From Dermatemys mawii (taxonomy: Eukaryota > Chordata > Testudines > Dermatemydidae): a stretch of 64,000 nt of DNA. Positions 35,631-47,269 of this stretch are shown piece by piece. The notes under the pieces were generated by a model. The model saw nothing but the letters and a program-made list of their open reading frames with translations. It was not told the DNA's origin and ran no database searches. The stretch's first letter is position 1, and every line of letters begins with the position of its first letter. A program made the translations under genes and the position numbers. The stretch is taken from positions 18,357,241 through 18,421,240 of the forward strand of contig ML677365.1 of the NCBI GenBank assembly GCA_007922305.1. The letters are read 5' to 3'.

Positions 35631-37300
35631 ATCATTGTAAGGCAGTCCAGACGGCAGTATTCACTACAATATCATGGTTTAGAGCTATTGTATTAACAGA
35701 GCATGGCACCATTTAAAACTTGTAGCAGAAACAAATGGGCAAAAGTTTATAGCCATGTTATTTTCTTCTACCGTATAAGTTTCATTGAATTAATGTCCTC
35801 AAATTGCTAAGTGGGGGATGAGGGGAATTCCTTGGCCTGTTCCACTTCAGTCAAGCCACGGTACTTTATAACTCCAGATCACACAGGCTTTGAATCTATA
35901 CAGTCCTTAGTCCTAGTCTTCCAAACAGAGTGTTAAGAGTGGAAGCCACTAATTTTGTACAGCATGGCAGGTTGGGACATACAGTGTCACCAACCCCAAA
36001 TATGAAATAAATCACGTCAGGGCCACAAAATTAATGAGGATGGCTTAAAAATCATCAGAGCTTTTAAAATAAAAAAGCAGAGTTCTTTTTATTTGCCTTC
36101 GGCTTCTCAGCCTCGTGGAAGAAAATAAAATCCTCATTCTCAGGTTGGAAGCAACAAAATCAGAGACTGCTTTATGCAGGCAATTGTCAGGGAAGAACAC
36201 AGCTGACGGAGAGTATCTCTGCCTCAGTTTCTTCAAAGTACAAACAAAATCACACAAGCATTTATACCTCTTTGTGACATACAATAATTAAAAAATCTAC
36301 ATTTTATTTTGGCTAGTTGCTATCTATTCCAGTATTTTTCTCACTTTTTTTACTCAAAACATCATTATCTCTAGGCTAGGTCACTGACTATTCTATTATT
36401 TTCCACTTGCTTCTGATGTGAACCCTGCTTCTACAGCTCTCGCGATGTTAGGCTAAGTCTTAGCATGACAGTTGCTCTGTCTCTGATGACTTAAAATGGC
36501 TACTTGAACCCTCTCTTTCTTTTCTGACCTCCACAGCCTTTAGTGTGCACTCACTTCTTTTTGAGTTTTCTCTTGAAAAGAGGGCTAGAAACTTTGAGTT
36601 GGCAGCACTGAACATACTATGGCTAGAGACAACTGTCTAATTTTAGACATGTTTACAATCACTTTAGCTCAAGTGGGTCATAGGGGAATGGACAGCAGAG
36701 AAGGCACTTCTGCAGACTGGAGCTGTATTTAGATAAACACTAAGTAATCCCCCTGAGTAACCCAGAGAAGATGAGCTGAGAGGAAAACCTCATCTGGGAC
36801 AAAATCATTCAGAGGGGAATGCAGTTGAGTCAACAAGCATTAGCCTGCTTTTCTTGCATTCCTGCGGAAATCATCCCATGGAATTTCACATAGCTGGGCC
36901 TCTGTGGGTTTGGAGGAAGCATTTTTCGGCAGGGAGGTAGGGGCTGAGTTTAGGGAGAGCGCTCTTTATGGTGTCCCCCCTGTGGATTTACCTGACTGAA
37001 TTCATGCTGTTATAATCAGCATGAACTATAGCTTCACATCTTGAAATCATCCCTGGGTGAATGCCCTGTGAGCCAGTGGGGAGAAACAATGCCCGAAGAA
37101 GCTGTGGTGCATGGATGGCAAGCAGCCAATTGAGTGCCGCAGAGAGCCTGGGCATCCATGTGGCTGGCCTAGACCTCCAAGGAATGCCCAAGAGCTTCAG
37201 GATGTCCCTATGTATCTAAAGACCTCTGTGCGTCAGGATGGCATTGCCTGCTGCCCATTCTGTGCTCAAACTCTGACTCTATCTTACAGTGGAACAGAAA
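35631..37300. other. Intergenic, nothing recognised
   Basis: No gene or clear repeat seen. Confidence 0.5.
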
Positions 37301-37308
37301 CTCTACAG

Positions 37309-37791
37309 CAGGGATAAGCAAACTTCTTGGCCTGAGGGTCACATCAGGGTTCCAGAACTGTATGGAGGACTGGGTAGGGAAGGTTGTGCCTCCTCAAATA
37401 GCCTGGCCCTCGCTCCCTATCCAACTCCATCACTCCCCGCCCCCGACTGCCCCCCTCAAAACCCGTGACCCATAAGACCCCCCTCTTCCTTTTCCCCTGC
37501 CTGCCCTCTCCCCAGACCCTCTGTCCCTTATCCAGTCCCCCCCTCAGCCCCTTATCAAGCCAATCAGAACACCAGGACTGGCAGCCACGCCTCCTGCCGG
37601 AGCCAGCCATGCCGCCATGCTGGCATGCAGGAACTCGCAGTCCCACTGCCCAGAGCACTGGTGGCACAGTGAGCTGAGGGTGTGGGAAAGTGGGGGGCAG
37701 GGGCTAGCCACCCCAGCCAGGAGCTCAAGGGCCAGACAGGATGGTTTCATAGGTCTGATGTGGCCTGTGGGCCGTAGTTTACCCTCCTCTG
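37309..37791. mobile_element. 483-bp hAT MITE with perfect 8-bp TSD
   Basis: Ends CAGGGATAAGCAAACTTCTTGGCC (left) and, on the minus strand, CAGAGGAGGGTAAACTACGGCC. Identical CTCTACAG copies flank it at 37301-37308 and 37792-37799. The interior is C-rich on the + strand ('ccccgactgcccccctcaaaac') and holds spurious open frames on both strands. Confidence 0.9.
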
Positions 37792-37799
37792 CTCTACAG

Positions 37800-39184
37800 C
37801 CTCAAAACTGTGGATTTTTTTACCTAATGTTGGCCTTCCCATAGGTCTTCCATGGGAGAAGGCAAGATACGTGCCTGTTTATCTATATTTAATGCACTTT
37901 CACTGCAGTACCTGAGTGCTTTGTATCCAAATTTATAAAGATGGCACAACCTAACCTCTAATTATATGCCCACAATCAGTTATGGGCATAATGGGAAACA
38001 TGCAAATGTTTTATTAAAGGCGAATAAGATGTCTATATCCTAATATTTTGTGTTTTGCAAATTTTCATTCAGAATTGTCACGAGACCATCACTTCAAAAT
38101 AATTTGTCCCTTAGAATCTAAATTTAGTCAAAAGACAAAATGGCCCATTTAGAGAAATGACCATAGAGAATGGACAATGGTTTTATTTTGACATTTACAA
38201 GAGAAATTTGAGCCATGATCACAGCTGATTATCAGCAGGTTACTAGATAGAGAAAAGTTCACCCTTCATAACAGCTGGTAGGTAAATAATCATGTTGCTT
38301 AACTGGTACCTTAAATACTGGGTAAATATTGATACTTCAAACCTTTACTATCCACAAGCCTATTAGGTGTTGATTTCAGAGGGCAATTTCAAGAAATGTG
38401 TAACATCCTAGAAAAATGTCAGTGACCCTACTGGGGTACCTATAAATCAAATGCTTTAGGCATTCCAAACAAGGAGAGCCATGGAAGTTGTGAAAACAAG
38501 CGACAAACGAACCCCACACGCAAAAGCATCAGAAAGCATACAAAAAAAGCAGGTCAGGGGCTCAAACCATTGTGTTGGCTACTCATGAAGTCAGGGCTAC
38601 AGTAATAGAAGCTTACAAGATAATTGTTCCGCTGTCCACAGAGATCTGGCAGTAACTGTGGAATCGTTGAGTCATAAGATTGATAGATCCAAGGCAACAA
38701 CTATGAAATTCCTGGAGCCGGGATAAAATAAAATGAACATAGCAACAAAAAAGTTCTATGATCATGTGAAATGACTAATTATTACAATAATAGTCCTCTT
38801 AAAAAGACAGACTAGATGAGTGACATGAATTAGGGAAACAGTTTCACTTTCAATGAATTTCATCTTGACAGATTTAATGCCAGAGGAAAGGTTTCTTTAT
38901 TAAAGATTTAGGGAATAACTATAATAGTTAATAGGTTCCCATCTGATATTCTTCCTGAAGGAATTACTTTATCTCTGTTGCGACAGCACATGCATCTGTA
39001 GCATATTAAACTGCACACATGTAGTCTTGTAAGGATTATTGACAACATTTAGGCAAGTATAAGATATAGATTATAAAAACGGATAGATGGATGCTGTATG
39101 GTTTTAATCCACATTTGTGCAATACTTTTAAATTACATCCCTTGAAAATCTTTACAGATAAAGGGCCAGATTCTGGGTCTACTG
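37800..39184. other. Intergenic, nothing recognised
   Basis: AT-rich non-coding DNA. No features seen. Confidence 0.5.
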
Positions 39185-39436
39185 AGGGTATGTCTAGACA
39201 AATGCAGCTGGCCCGTGCCAGCAGACTTGGGCTTGCAGGACTTGGGCTGTGGGGCAGTTTCACTGCTGTGTAGACTTCTGGGCTAGGGCTGGAGCCTGGG
39301 ATTTAGGAGTCTGTGAGGTGGGAAGGTCCCAGAGCTCGGGACCCAGCCGGAACCCAGAAGTCTACATGGCAATGAAACAGCCTGAGTCAGCTGGCATGGG
39401 CCAGCTGCAGGTTTTTCTTTGCTGTGTAGAAATACC
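39185..39436. mobile_element. MITE of the 'TATGTCTACACT' family
   Basis: Left end AGGGTATGTCTAGACAAATG; right end on the minus strand GGTATTTCTACACAGCAAAG. The interior ('ggcccgtgccagcagacttgggcttgcagg') is related to that of the next copy at 39592. Confidence 0.65.
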
Positions 39437-39591
39437 ACGCTTGTTTGTGCCAGCTTGGTGTGTAGCTGTGAATGAAAGAGGGAGACAAAGGGCTCAGGAA
39501 CATGGAGTTCCTGATAATAGTGATTATGCTGCTAACGTCGTTGACCCAGCAGACATAGGAGTGCAGTACTGGGGTGGGGAGCTGGACTGCG

Positions 39592-39867
39592 AGGGTATGT
39601 CTACACTGCAATTAGACACCTCCTGTGGCTGGACCATGCCAGCTGACTCACACTCGCAGGTCTCAGGCGGTGGGGCTTTAATTGTGGTGTTGAGGGCTGT
39701 AGCCCGAGTTCTGGGACCCTCCCACCTCGCAGGGTCCTAGTGCCCAGGCTCCAGCCTGAACCTGAATGCCTACACCACACTAAAACAGCCCCTTCGCCTG
39801 AGCTCTGTGAGCCTGAGTCCTCTGGCACAGGCCAGCCACAGGTGCGTAACTGCAGTTTAGACATACT
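39592..39867. mobile_element. Second MITE of the same family, 155 bp further on
   Basis: Left end AGGGTATGTCTACACTGCAA; right end on the minus strand AGTATGTCTAAACTGCAGTT. Interior 'ggctggaccatgccagctgactcacactcgcagg' parallels the copy at 39185-39436. Confidence 0.68.
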
Positions 39868-39874
39868 GTAAGAG

Positions 39875-40010
39875 GTAATGTCCTTCAGATGAGATGTTCG
39901 TCCAAGGTCCTTGTTCTGTCTCTGATGGCTGTTTTGGTGGATGTTATGTCATCCTGAGGAGAACCAAAAGATTATGGGATAACACAAGTGTCCTGGCCAG
40001 TATTTTCAAT
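39875..40010 (+). repeat. Possible ancient SINE tail
   Basis: 'atgtccttcagatgagatgttcgtccaaggtcc...gtgtcctggccagtattt' resembles a conserved interspersed-repeat tail seen in many vertebrates. Family not named with confidence. Confidence 0.4.
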
Positions 40011-40826
40011 TATTAACACAGGTGATGTCCTAAGCAGGTGTCTACAAACAAAGACAAATCCTGTGCTGACTAGGCACCCCATTCAATCCTACTGAAGAGT
40101 ATTGGACTGTATAGGTTATAACTCGCTACAGACCTTAATCTATACATGCTAGCACCCCCATAAAGAAAATATAAAATCAAAGAAAGCTCTGGGGTAGGAC
40201 TTCGCTCTGGATATCCTAGTGGACATGAGGCTGAGATATGCTTTTGTCTCTTTGGACAGCAAGCTTTATGGACAGAGACCCTGGCCCCTGAGCACATTGA
40301 TGATGCTTAACAAATAATACAGAAATCAATATAATATTCAATAAGTATTGCTTAGTTTTCCTACATTAATAGAAGGGACAAATTCTACCCTGACTTAAAC
40401 CCTGTTTGCTCTGCTGATCTCTAGGGAGTTTTACTCAGTGCAGGCAAGTCAGGGGAGAATTTGGCTCATTCAGGGTTTGTGTAAGTGGGGAAATTACATG
40501 GTGTGAACACGATGGTAAACATGACTTAGCACTTAGTGTAGAGAAGGACCATTGTGTTTAAATTATGTCAAGTGGTTGCAGACCCTAGGGTTAACAATGA
40601 CCAAATGACATAATTTTAAATATGACATTCTGGGTCTGCATTGAGTGTTTAACATCATGTTAGTTAAGATGTGATCTAACATGCTGAAATTTCCAAATAG
40701 AGATTGCCCTCACTTTAGTTATCATTCTGAACACACCTTAACACTATCATGCCCTGTATAAAATCCAATTGTGTTCAACAGATTGTTAAGATAAGAAATT
40801 GAAATGTCTCCTGCTCTGAGTATGGA

Positions 40827-41035
40827 GTGTTGTTATAGCCGTGTTGGTCACAGGATATTAGCGAGACAAGGTAGGTAGGGTAATATCTTTTATTGGACCA
40901 ACTTCTGTTGGTGAGAGAGATAAACTGTGATACTTTGAGTTAGTTTCCCAGAGCTGAAGAAGAGCTCTGTGTAAGCTTGAAAGCTTGTCTCTCTCACCAA
41001 TGGAAGGTGGTCCAGTCAATGATATTACCCCATCA
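40827..41035 (+). mobile_element. Penelope-like tail, second type, foldback
   Basis: 'tgttatagccgtgttggtcacaggatattagcgagacaagg' then 'gtaatatcttttattggaccaacttctgttggtgagagaga'. It is followed by the inverted partner 'tctctctcaccaatggaaggtggtccagtcaatgatattacc'. Between the arms is 'gctgaagaagagctctgtgtaagcttgaaagcttg', whose order (CTGAAGA at 40954-40960, GAGCU/AGCUU stem, GAAA at 40979-40982) again resembles a hammerhead core, though stem III is weak. Limits are approximate. Confidence 0.62.
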
Positions 41036-41512
41036 CCTTTTCCTCCTTAGAGTCACATTTATAATGTCATGAAACGAATGGCTTTTTGCCTTGTAATACT
41101 GATGCTCAACATGCCACCCACTCACATACTTTTTAACTGCACTGCAGCAACAGTTGACTGGTAGATCAGAAGCCTATGACAATAAAACCATGGGAGTGCG
41201 CCTAATAACAAACAAACCTGGACCAGATATCATTTGTGTCACATCATCGTATAGATAACAATTGACTACATGAATGCTTAAGGCAACATACTTCCTTTAT
41301 TTTAAAATATTTATTTGTGGCTTTTAGATACTTTTATTTTAAGTTTTAATGACTCTTTAAAAAGCAGTCATACCACTGTACTTATAACTTCTGGTATGTA
41401 TGAATTCTGTGGAGATACCGCTTCATCAAAAAACAGTATATTTCAGAACGTAATGGAGCACTGAAAATCAAAAGGAAGTATTATTTTGTGTGAAATCCAA
41501 TACACAATCTCT
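41036..41512. other. Intergenic, nothing recognised
   Basis: No gene or repeat identified. Confidence 0.5.
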
Positions 41513-41920
41513 TGGGCGGCAGGTGAAACCTCCCCCTTTGGGGAGGCTAGACCCTGGCTCCACCCCTTCCATCTGAGGCCCCACTCTTACCCCATCCCCT
41601 TGCCTGCTGGAGCCCCGAGCTCCCCCTACCATGGCCAGAGGAGCCCCAGCCAAACTGCCATGATCCCCAGGCAGCCTGAACACTGGCCTGAGCCGCCCCA
41701 GGCTGCCGGTTGGCCTGAGCACTGGCCCAAAACCTGTGCCAGCCTGGGCTACTAGCTGGCTGAGCCCTAAGCTCCATGTTTCCAGCCCGAGCTGCGCCCT
41801 CACCTACTTAAAGGGAGAGGGGGAGCAAGGGTGGGGCCTTGGAGCAGAGTGCGGGTGGGGCCATGGTCTAGATTAAGGGAGGTTAAGCCTCCCCTGGCCC
41901 TATTATACCTGCTGCCCAGG
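41513..41920. mobile_element. GC-rich MITE, 'GGGCGGCAGGT' ends
   Basis: Left end TGGGCGGCAGGTGAAACC; right end on the minus strand TGGGCAGCAGGTATAATAGG. The interior also folds: 'ggggaggctagaccctgg' near the left matches 'agggaggttaagcctcccc' near the right. No clear target duplication could be read. Open frames here are composition artefacts. Confidence 0.6.
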
Positions 41921-42158
41921 CATAATCTTAAATATGCCCTGAACCAAGACCCCAGATCTGAACATTGACTGAACGTTAGTGAAACTGTTCAGCTTTCACA
42001 CTGGGCAAAATAACAGGAGACAGCTGCATAGGGAAACACAGGGAGAATGCAAAATATCATACAGACATAGTTGTCTTACAATCACATCACTGAAACAAAC
42101 CTAGCTCCCATAAGCAACAGAGTGTCTTGTAGCACCTTATAGACTAACAGATTTTAGG

Positions 42159-42196
42159 GATCATGAGCTTTTGTGGGCTAAGACTCACTTCATCAG
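42159..42196 (-). ncRNA. Hammerhead-like core overlapping PLE stop codon
   Basis: Minus strand CTGATGA (42196-42190) fits the CUGANGA hammerhead core exactly. A stem-II-like GUGAG...CCCAC follows, then AAAA (42172-42169) where GAAA is required, then GCUCAUGA and UC. The G12 change and weakened stems suggest this copy no longer cleaves. The two TGA stop codons of the endonuclease frame lie within or next to this core. Confidence 0.45.
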
Positions 42197-43035
42197 ATGA
42201 ATGTTGTGGAAATCTCCAGAGGCAGGTACAAATAGCAGGCAAGAAAGCAAGGTAAATTCAATCGGGGGTTGGGGGTGAAGCCTACTTCCAGCAGGTGATC
42301 TGGAGGTGTGAACACCAGAGAGGAGAAACTGCTTTTGTAATTGGCGAGCCATTCACAGTCAATATTAAGTCCAGACCTGATAGTGCCGAATTTGCAGATG
42401 AACTGGAGCTCAGCAGTTTCTCTTTGAAGTCTGGTCTTGAAGTTTTTTTGGTGCAGGATGGCTGTTTTGAGGTCTGCTATTGTATGTCCAGGCAGATTCA
42501 AGTGTTCTCCTACAGGCTTTTGTATATTGCCGTTCCTAATATCTGATTTGTGTCCATTTATCCTTTTACGAAGGGATTGTCCAGTGTGGCCGATGTACAT
42601 AGCAGAGGGGCATTGCTGGCACATGATGGTGTATATTATATTGGTAGAAGTGCAGGTGAATGAACCAATGATGGTATGGCTGATCTGGTTAGGTCCTGTG
42701 ATGGTGTTGCTGGTGTAGATATGTGGGCAGAGTTGGCATCGAGGTTTGTTGCATGGACTGGTTCCTGAGTTAGAGTTGCTATGGTGCAGTGTGTGGTTGC
42801 TGGTGAGAATCTGCTTCAGGTTGGCAGGTTGTCTGTGGGCGCGGACTGGCCTGCCTCCCAAGGCCTGTGAAAGTGAGGGGTCGTTGTCCGGGATGGGTTG
42901 TAGATCACTGATAATGTGTTGGAGAGGTTTTAACTGAGGACTGTAGGTGATGGCCAGTGGTGTTCTGTTGGTTTTTTTTTTTTTGGTTTGTCCCATAGTT
43001 TGTCTAGCTCCCATAGTCACTGACATGGTTATCAA
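42193..43035 (-). CDS. PLE GIY-YIG endonuclease reading frame, 280 codons
   Basis: An uninterrupted minus-strand frame encodes the C-terminal part of a Penelope-like polyprotein. A Cys-rich zinc-finger-like motif C-x4-C-x2-C-x-H (C95, C100, C103, H105) is followed by a GIY-YIG nuclease domain. That domain shows Tyr135 in IIYTIMC, Cys139/Cys142, YIG at 147-149, Arg156/Arg158 and His162 in the 'LRKRINGH' helix, 'GEHLNLPGH' (176-184), and the 'RETAELQFICKF' helix (205-216) that carries the likely catalytic Glu. The GIY-YIG enzyme nicks target DNA for retrotransposition. The start Met is only the first in an open frame; a real protein would begin further upstream in an RT. A Lys-rich stretch at 18-21 is encoded by a poly-A run on this strand. 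The frame ends TGA TGA inside the hammerhead-like core. Most likely a young or slowly decaying element copy, not a host gene. Confidence 0.85.
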   Translation of the reverse strand: MITMSVTMGARQTMGQTKKKKTNRTPLAITYSPQLKPLQHIISDLQPIPDNDPSLSQALGGRPVRAHRQPANLKQILTSNHTLHHSNSNSGTSPCNKPRCQLCPHIYTSNTITGPNQISHTIIGSFTCTSTNIIYTIMCQQCPSAMYIGHTGQSLRKRINGHKSDIRNGNIQKPVGEHLNLPGHTIADLKTAILHQKNFKTRLQRETAELQFICKFGTIRSGLNIDCEWLANYKSSFSSLVFTPPDHLLEVGFTPNPRLNLPCFLACYLYLPLEISTTFI

Positions 43036-43060
43036 CCATTAGACACTTCCACCTCCTATT

Positions 43061-44249
43061 CTCCAGAAATCAGTGATTCCATGCTGAAACAATGCCTGAC
43101 CATTACCTGAGATTAAGTGAGTGGCACTCAGGAAAGCAGATAGCAGGAGGCCACAGAAAGACAGTGCTCACACAAAGTGAGCAAAGGTGGGTATAGAGGC
43201 AGAGTTGGCATGTCCAAGAAACCAGAGCTGTGCTTGTTCTATCAGACGGTTCTGAGGTCTCATTCCAGTTCTCTCACTAACTCTATATGATACTGACCAA
43301 GTTATTTAACCCCTCCTGGCCTCATTGAAGCAAATATCAAAAATATTGGATTCGACAGGGCCAGGATTTCACCTCATATGTTTTCATTTCCCCTCTGTAC
43401 ATTTTTACCTTCCTCTCACCAGGTGTCGTGAGACTTTACTGAATGATAGTTTTGAGGCAAGCATGGTCCATGCTATTTCCATGCTAACTTTTCTGGAGAT
43501 GGTGAAATCATTGACTGTTGCTCAGTCAGAGGCACTGAAGTTCTGACACCAGGACCTTACACTGTTTTCTCCTCTGTTTGTAAACCAATAAACCACAAGT
43601 TTCACCTCCTAACCAGAATTTAATCCTGTGGCGTACATGGCTGTCATCGTCCTCGGCCCATTATTTAGTGCATTAAGGCACAAAACCATAGGAGAACACT
43701 AAACTGCTATTTTTCAGATTACAAACTACAGCTGCAAAATGTGAGGGGTGAAATCCAGGCAACTCTGAAGTCATGAGAGTTTTGCCATTGATTGCATGCC
43801 TGCAGCAACAATGGTTGTACCCACCAGTGAGGGAACACCTCATGAACCAAGGTCCTAGCTGCTGATGAGCACCTAATATAATGATGGTGCTGCCTTTTAA
43901 TCTGTGTCTGAGATGTTTTGCCACCTACCCATTCTGGGGGGACTATCACTATGTAATGCCCATCTAATCATGAGGGAGGGAAGGCAGGGACTGTGCTGTG
44001 CATAGGGCTAGGAAACATTTCACTATACTGTTCACCTTGTACTGTTCCTGCAGTAGAGGTTGGGTGTATGTTTCTGTATGGATTTCAGGATTACACCTAA
44101 TTGCAGAGCTCTAGCACTTTTCTATCATCTGAAATGAGATTTTTCACTAACTTAGAGTCCCTGAGATCTGTCTAAGCCCTTTTACTGATATGTGACTCAC
44201 ACCATTTTACTGCTCATCACTGATCTAGTGACAACGAATTGTTGTCTAG
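43061..44249. other. Intergenic, nothing recognised
   Basis: No gene or clear repeat seen. Confidence 0.5.
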
Positions 44250-44385
44250 TACATTCATTATTATTTATTTGTATTACTGTAGCACCTACAAGTCTTAGTC
44301 ATGGGCCAGGACCTTACTCTGCTAGGTGCTGTGTAATCCCAGAACAAAAAGACAGTCCCTGCCCTCAATCTATTTTTATAATTAT
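44250..44385. repeat. Interspersed repeat, 'tgctaggtgctgtgtaatccc' family
   Basis: 'ttatttgtattactgtagcacctacaagtcttagtcatgggccaggacc...ctaggtgctgtgtaatcccagaacaaaaagacagtccctgccctc' is a common reptile repeat. A second, weaker match lies at 51420-51506 just before the assembly gap. Class not assigned. Confidence 0.55.
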
Positions 44386-46738
44386 AGAGTTTTAAAAATA
44401 CAAATGTACTGTATTTCTACTGCAAGCAAAATTTGCCTTGGACTACAGGCTCAGGTTCTTGTTGCAAATTAAAGTTCTAATGGGAAATCTGTAAAGAGAG
44501 GCAGTTTCTAAAATAACATCTTGTTTAGCCAACTATCATTTGCTTTCCACTTATGCAAAAGCCTTGCAAGAAAGACACTATGAGCCAGATTCTGCAAATG
44601 TTTACTCATGCAGTAGTCCAGTTGAAGGATTAATCCCATGAGTCATCCTCTGTAGGATTGGGCCTTATGCTCTTGTTGACTCAACAACTGACTAAATACC
44701 TGATATGTTCTGTTATATAACAGGAGGGTGAAAAGCTCCATTGCTTTCCTTCCAAAGAAGAAATACATCCCTGGGATGTCTCATTTGGTACAGCTAATCT
44801 TTACTTTACAATTATACCCTTGACACTGTGGGGTAGAATTTCAAGACATTTCATGCCTTTGCAACACACTGAAACTAGAAAGTGGATATGCACAAAGCAA
44901 ACAAGCATAAGGTATATTTAACTCAAGAGAATACAGGAACATGTCTGCCTGGCTTTTTCTGCATTGCTCAAAAGTAGTTGGAGAGTGGATAGAGCTATGA
45001 ATATTGTTATTCGAGTGTAATTTTCAAAGAAAAGTTGTATGTATAATGATCTTGGGGTTCATTAAATAACAAACCAGGGAATGAGAAAGGAATAAAACTT
45101 TAATAAAACAAACTAGAGAGCATCTCTGGTGAACTGCTGCACACAGTTATTGGTATTCCCAACCTTTGCCTCCAGGGCACATCTCCAAATTCCTATGTTC
45201 ATAACACTGTCCCTTATGAGGGAGAGTCTCTAAAGTATAATCTTCTACAAACATATCTCTACATCTTCCCTCTTAAAGAAAAATTCTTATATAAATATAT
45301 ATAAACAGCTAACAACTATCTAATAACACAAGTATTAAATTCTCAGCTCATGTAATGCATATCCATAAACCCAACATGTCAACTACCTGCAGAGGAAAGG
45401 TAACCAGCACATCACTCTCAAGTGAGTCTTTGCTACTCTCTTTCCTCAAATAGCCCTTCTCCAGACAGGTTAGCAAGTCTCTATGAGTCTTTCAGGATGT
45501 TTAATCTCCCATTCTGATCTTCTTAGTATTAGACTTTCATTAGAGTCTAAGTTGCTCTCTTGTTTCTTGACAGTTTCTTTTTTGTGCATTGATGATAAAG
45601 GATCAGTCAGATGGGAAATGCCAACATCCACACCTAATGCCAATGTGTTGGAACTTTCTGGGATTAGTCACAGATCCCTTAGATTTACTATTAGCACTGT
45701 GCAAATTTCTGATACAGAGAATAATAATCTGTTACTATTAAATAATCCTTTGATTGACAGGTAAATAAATCAGTGTTGACCTTCTCATAAGGCCTTCTGG
45801 AACTGGATGGGGTCTCAGTGGCTCTGCTTGTGGCATGGCTTATATTTAAAGCATGAAAAGCAGTTTCCTACCACGTTAGTAATGTTGTTATTGATCCACA
45901 GCCAATACAGCACCTCTCATGCTCATTGTTTGCACTTCTCAATTCCTAAATGATCCTCGGGGATCTTCTGTAACATCTATCACAGACATGAACTTACTGA
46001 AGTTCCAACAGTCGCATATATTTAGACAGCAACTGCTTATTTCTTCGGCTACCCTTTAATTATCACTTTAAGGATTAATGATCCATCTTTCCTTGACTGG
46101 GAACAAAGCATCATTTCAAAGGCTGAAATCTTCCTCTTACCAGGTTTTATACTTTCTTCAAACTTAGAGTCTCTCAGGGTGAAGGGAGCTTCCTGGCAGC
46201 AGCTGTGGTCTGAACTTGTGATCTACTTAACAAGGCAGTGTACTTAAGAGTGGGGTCAGCGTACTTAAGGGGGAAATGCGCATCTGTGTGCGTATGTGTG
46301 TCTGTGTGTGTGTGTGTGTCTCTGTCTCTGTCTGCCGTGCTGTCTCCCCTCCCTCCATTCATGCTGCCTTGTAGAGTATGAGGCTACATTAACAACGAGT
46401 TAACCCTTGAGTACTCAGCCAATTGCTGATTCATCATTTAGCAGTAAGGCACTCCCTGGGAACTATCCCACCCTCTGACTTCACCACCTCAACCAAGCTT
46501 CGCAATCATCATCACTTTGTATCAGTATTAAATTGTTTGTTTAAAACTTATACTCTGTGTGTGTGTGTATATATATGAAATAGTATTTTGTTTGGAGAAA
46601 AAAAATTCCCTGGAACCTAACCCCTCATTTACATTAATTCTTAGGGGAAAATTGGATTAACATCGTTTCATTTACAGTCTCATTTTTCAGGAACATAACT
46701 ACAACATTAAGTGAGGCATTACTGTAATAGACTATGAC
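44386..46738. other. Intergenic with minor repeats
   Basis: 44584-44670 has a palindromic-MITE fragment ('gattctgcaaatgtttactcatgcagtagtcc...gtaggattgggcc'). TG/CT simple repeats lie at about 46284-46332 and a TG/TA run at about 46555-46577. No coding sequence recognised. Confidence 0.5.
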
Positions 46739-46740
46739 TA

Positions 46741-47267
46741 GAGCTGATTGAGCAATTTCTGTCACAATAATTTTCCTAGCAGAAAATGCCCTTTTCTGCA
46801 AAGTCAAAATTGGCCATGGGAAAATTTCAATTTTGCTGAAAATTTTTGATTGTCCACTGGGCAAATCAGAATAGCGGCCCCTCAGCTGCTCAACTGGCAG
46901 AAAGTGAAACTGACAACAGACTTCCTGGAGGCCTGATGAGGCTGAGTGCTCTGACTCAGCTTCAATATCTCACCCCCAGCTTCAAGGCCAAAGAGACGGA
47001 CCACTTCAGTTCTCTGCCTCTCCGATACGGGGCTGGGGGAGAGAATGAGCAATCGGGCTCTCTGCTTCGCTGGCTGCTGTGGGGAGGGGAGGTGGCTGAC
47101 AAGACCCCTTTTTGCAGGCAGCGAAGAAACCAATTTCTTTTTCTTGAAATTCCTCCCCACACACAAAAAAATGTGTTTTTACTTTTTTTCTTGGTTCAGG
47201 ATGAAACATTTTTTTAAAAAACCACAACATATTTCACAGGAAGATATTTCCAGTATCTGGCCAGCTC
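46741..47267. mobile_element. Mariner-type MITE, 'TAGAGCTG' ends
   Basis: Left end GAGCTGATTGAGCAATTTC; right end on the minus strand GAGCTGGCCAGATACTGG. TA flanks both sides (46739-46740 and 47268-47269). The interior is rich in 'gaaaatttcaattttgctgaaaattttt', then a GC-rich core. Open frames here (for example 46846-47217) are not genes. Confidence 0.62.
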
Positions 47268-47269
47268 TA

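Larger units (their letters stand above)
42115..43060 (-). mobile_element. Penelope-like retroelement, 3' portion
   Basis: The minus strand carries an open endonuclease frame followed at once by the PLE tail 'gatgaagtgagtcttagcccacaaaagctcatg...ttagtctataaggtgctacaagacactctgttg'. The reverse-transcriptase region that precedes the endonuclease in complete PLEs is not readable to the right, so the copy is 5'-truncated. The tail motif series ties this coding element to the short elements at 11.3 and 13.2 kb. Confidence 0.9.

Noticed and set aside
39249..39740. 163-codon + strand frame
   Set aside because: Runs across two related MITEs and the spacer between them; overlapped by frames on the other strand.
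41468..41803. 111-codon minus-strand frame
   Set aside because: Inside a GC-rich MITE with inverted ends; composition artefact.
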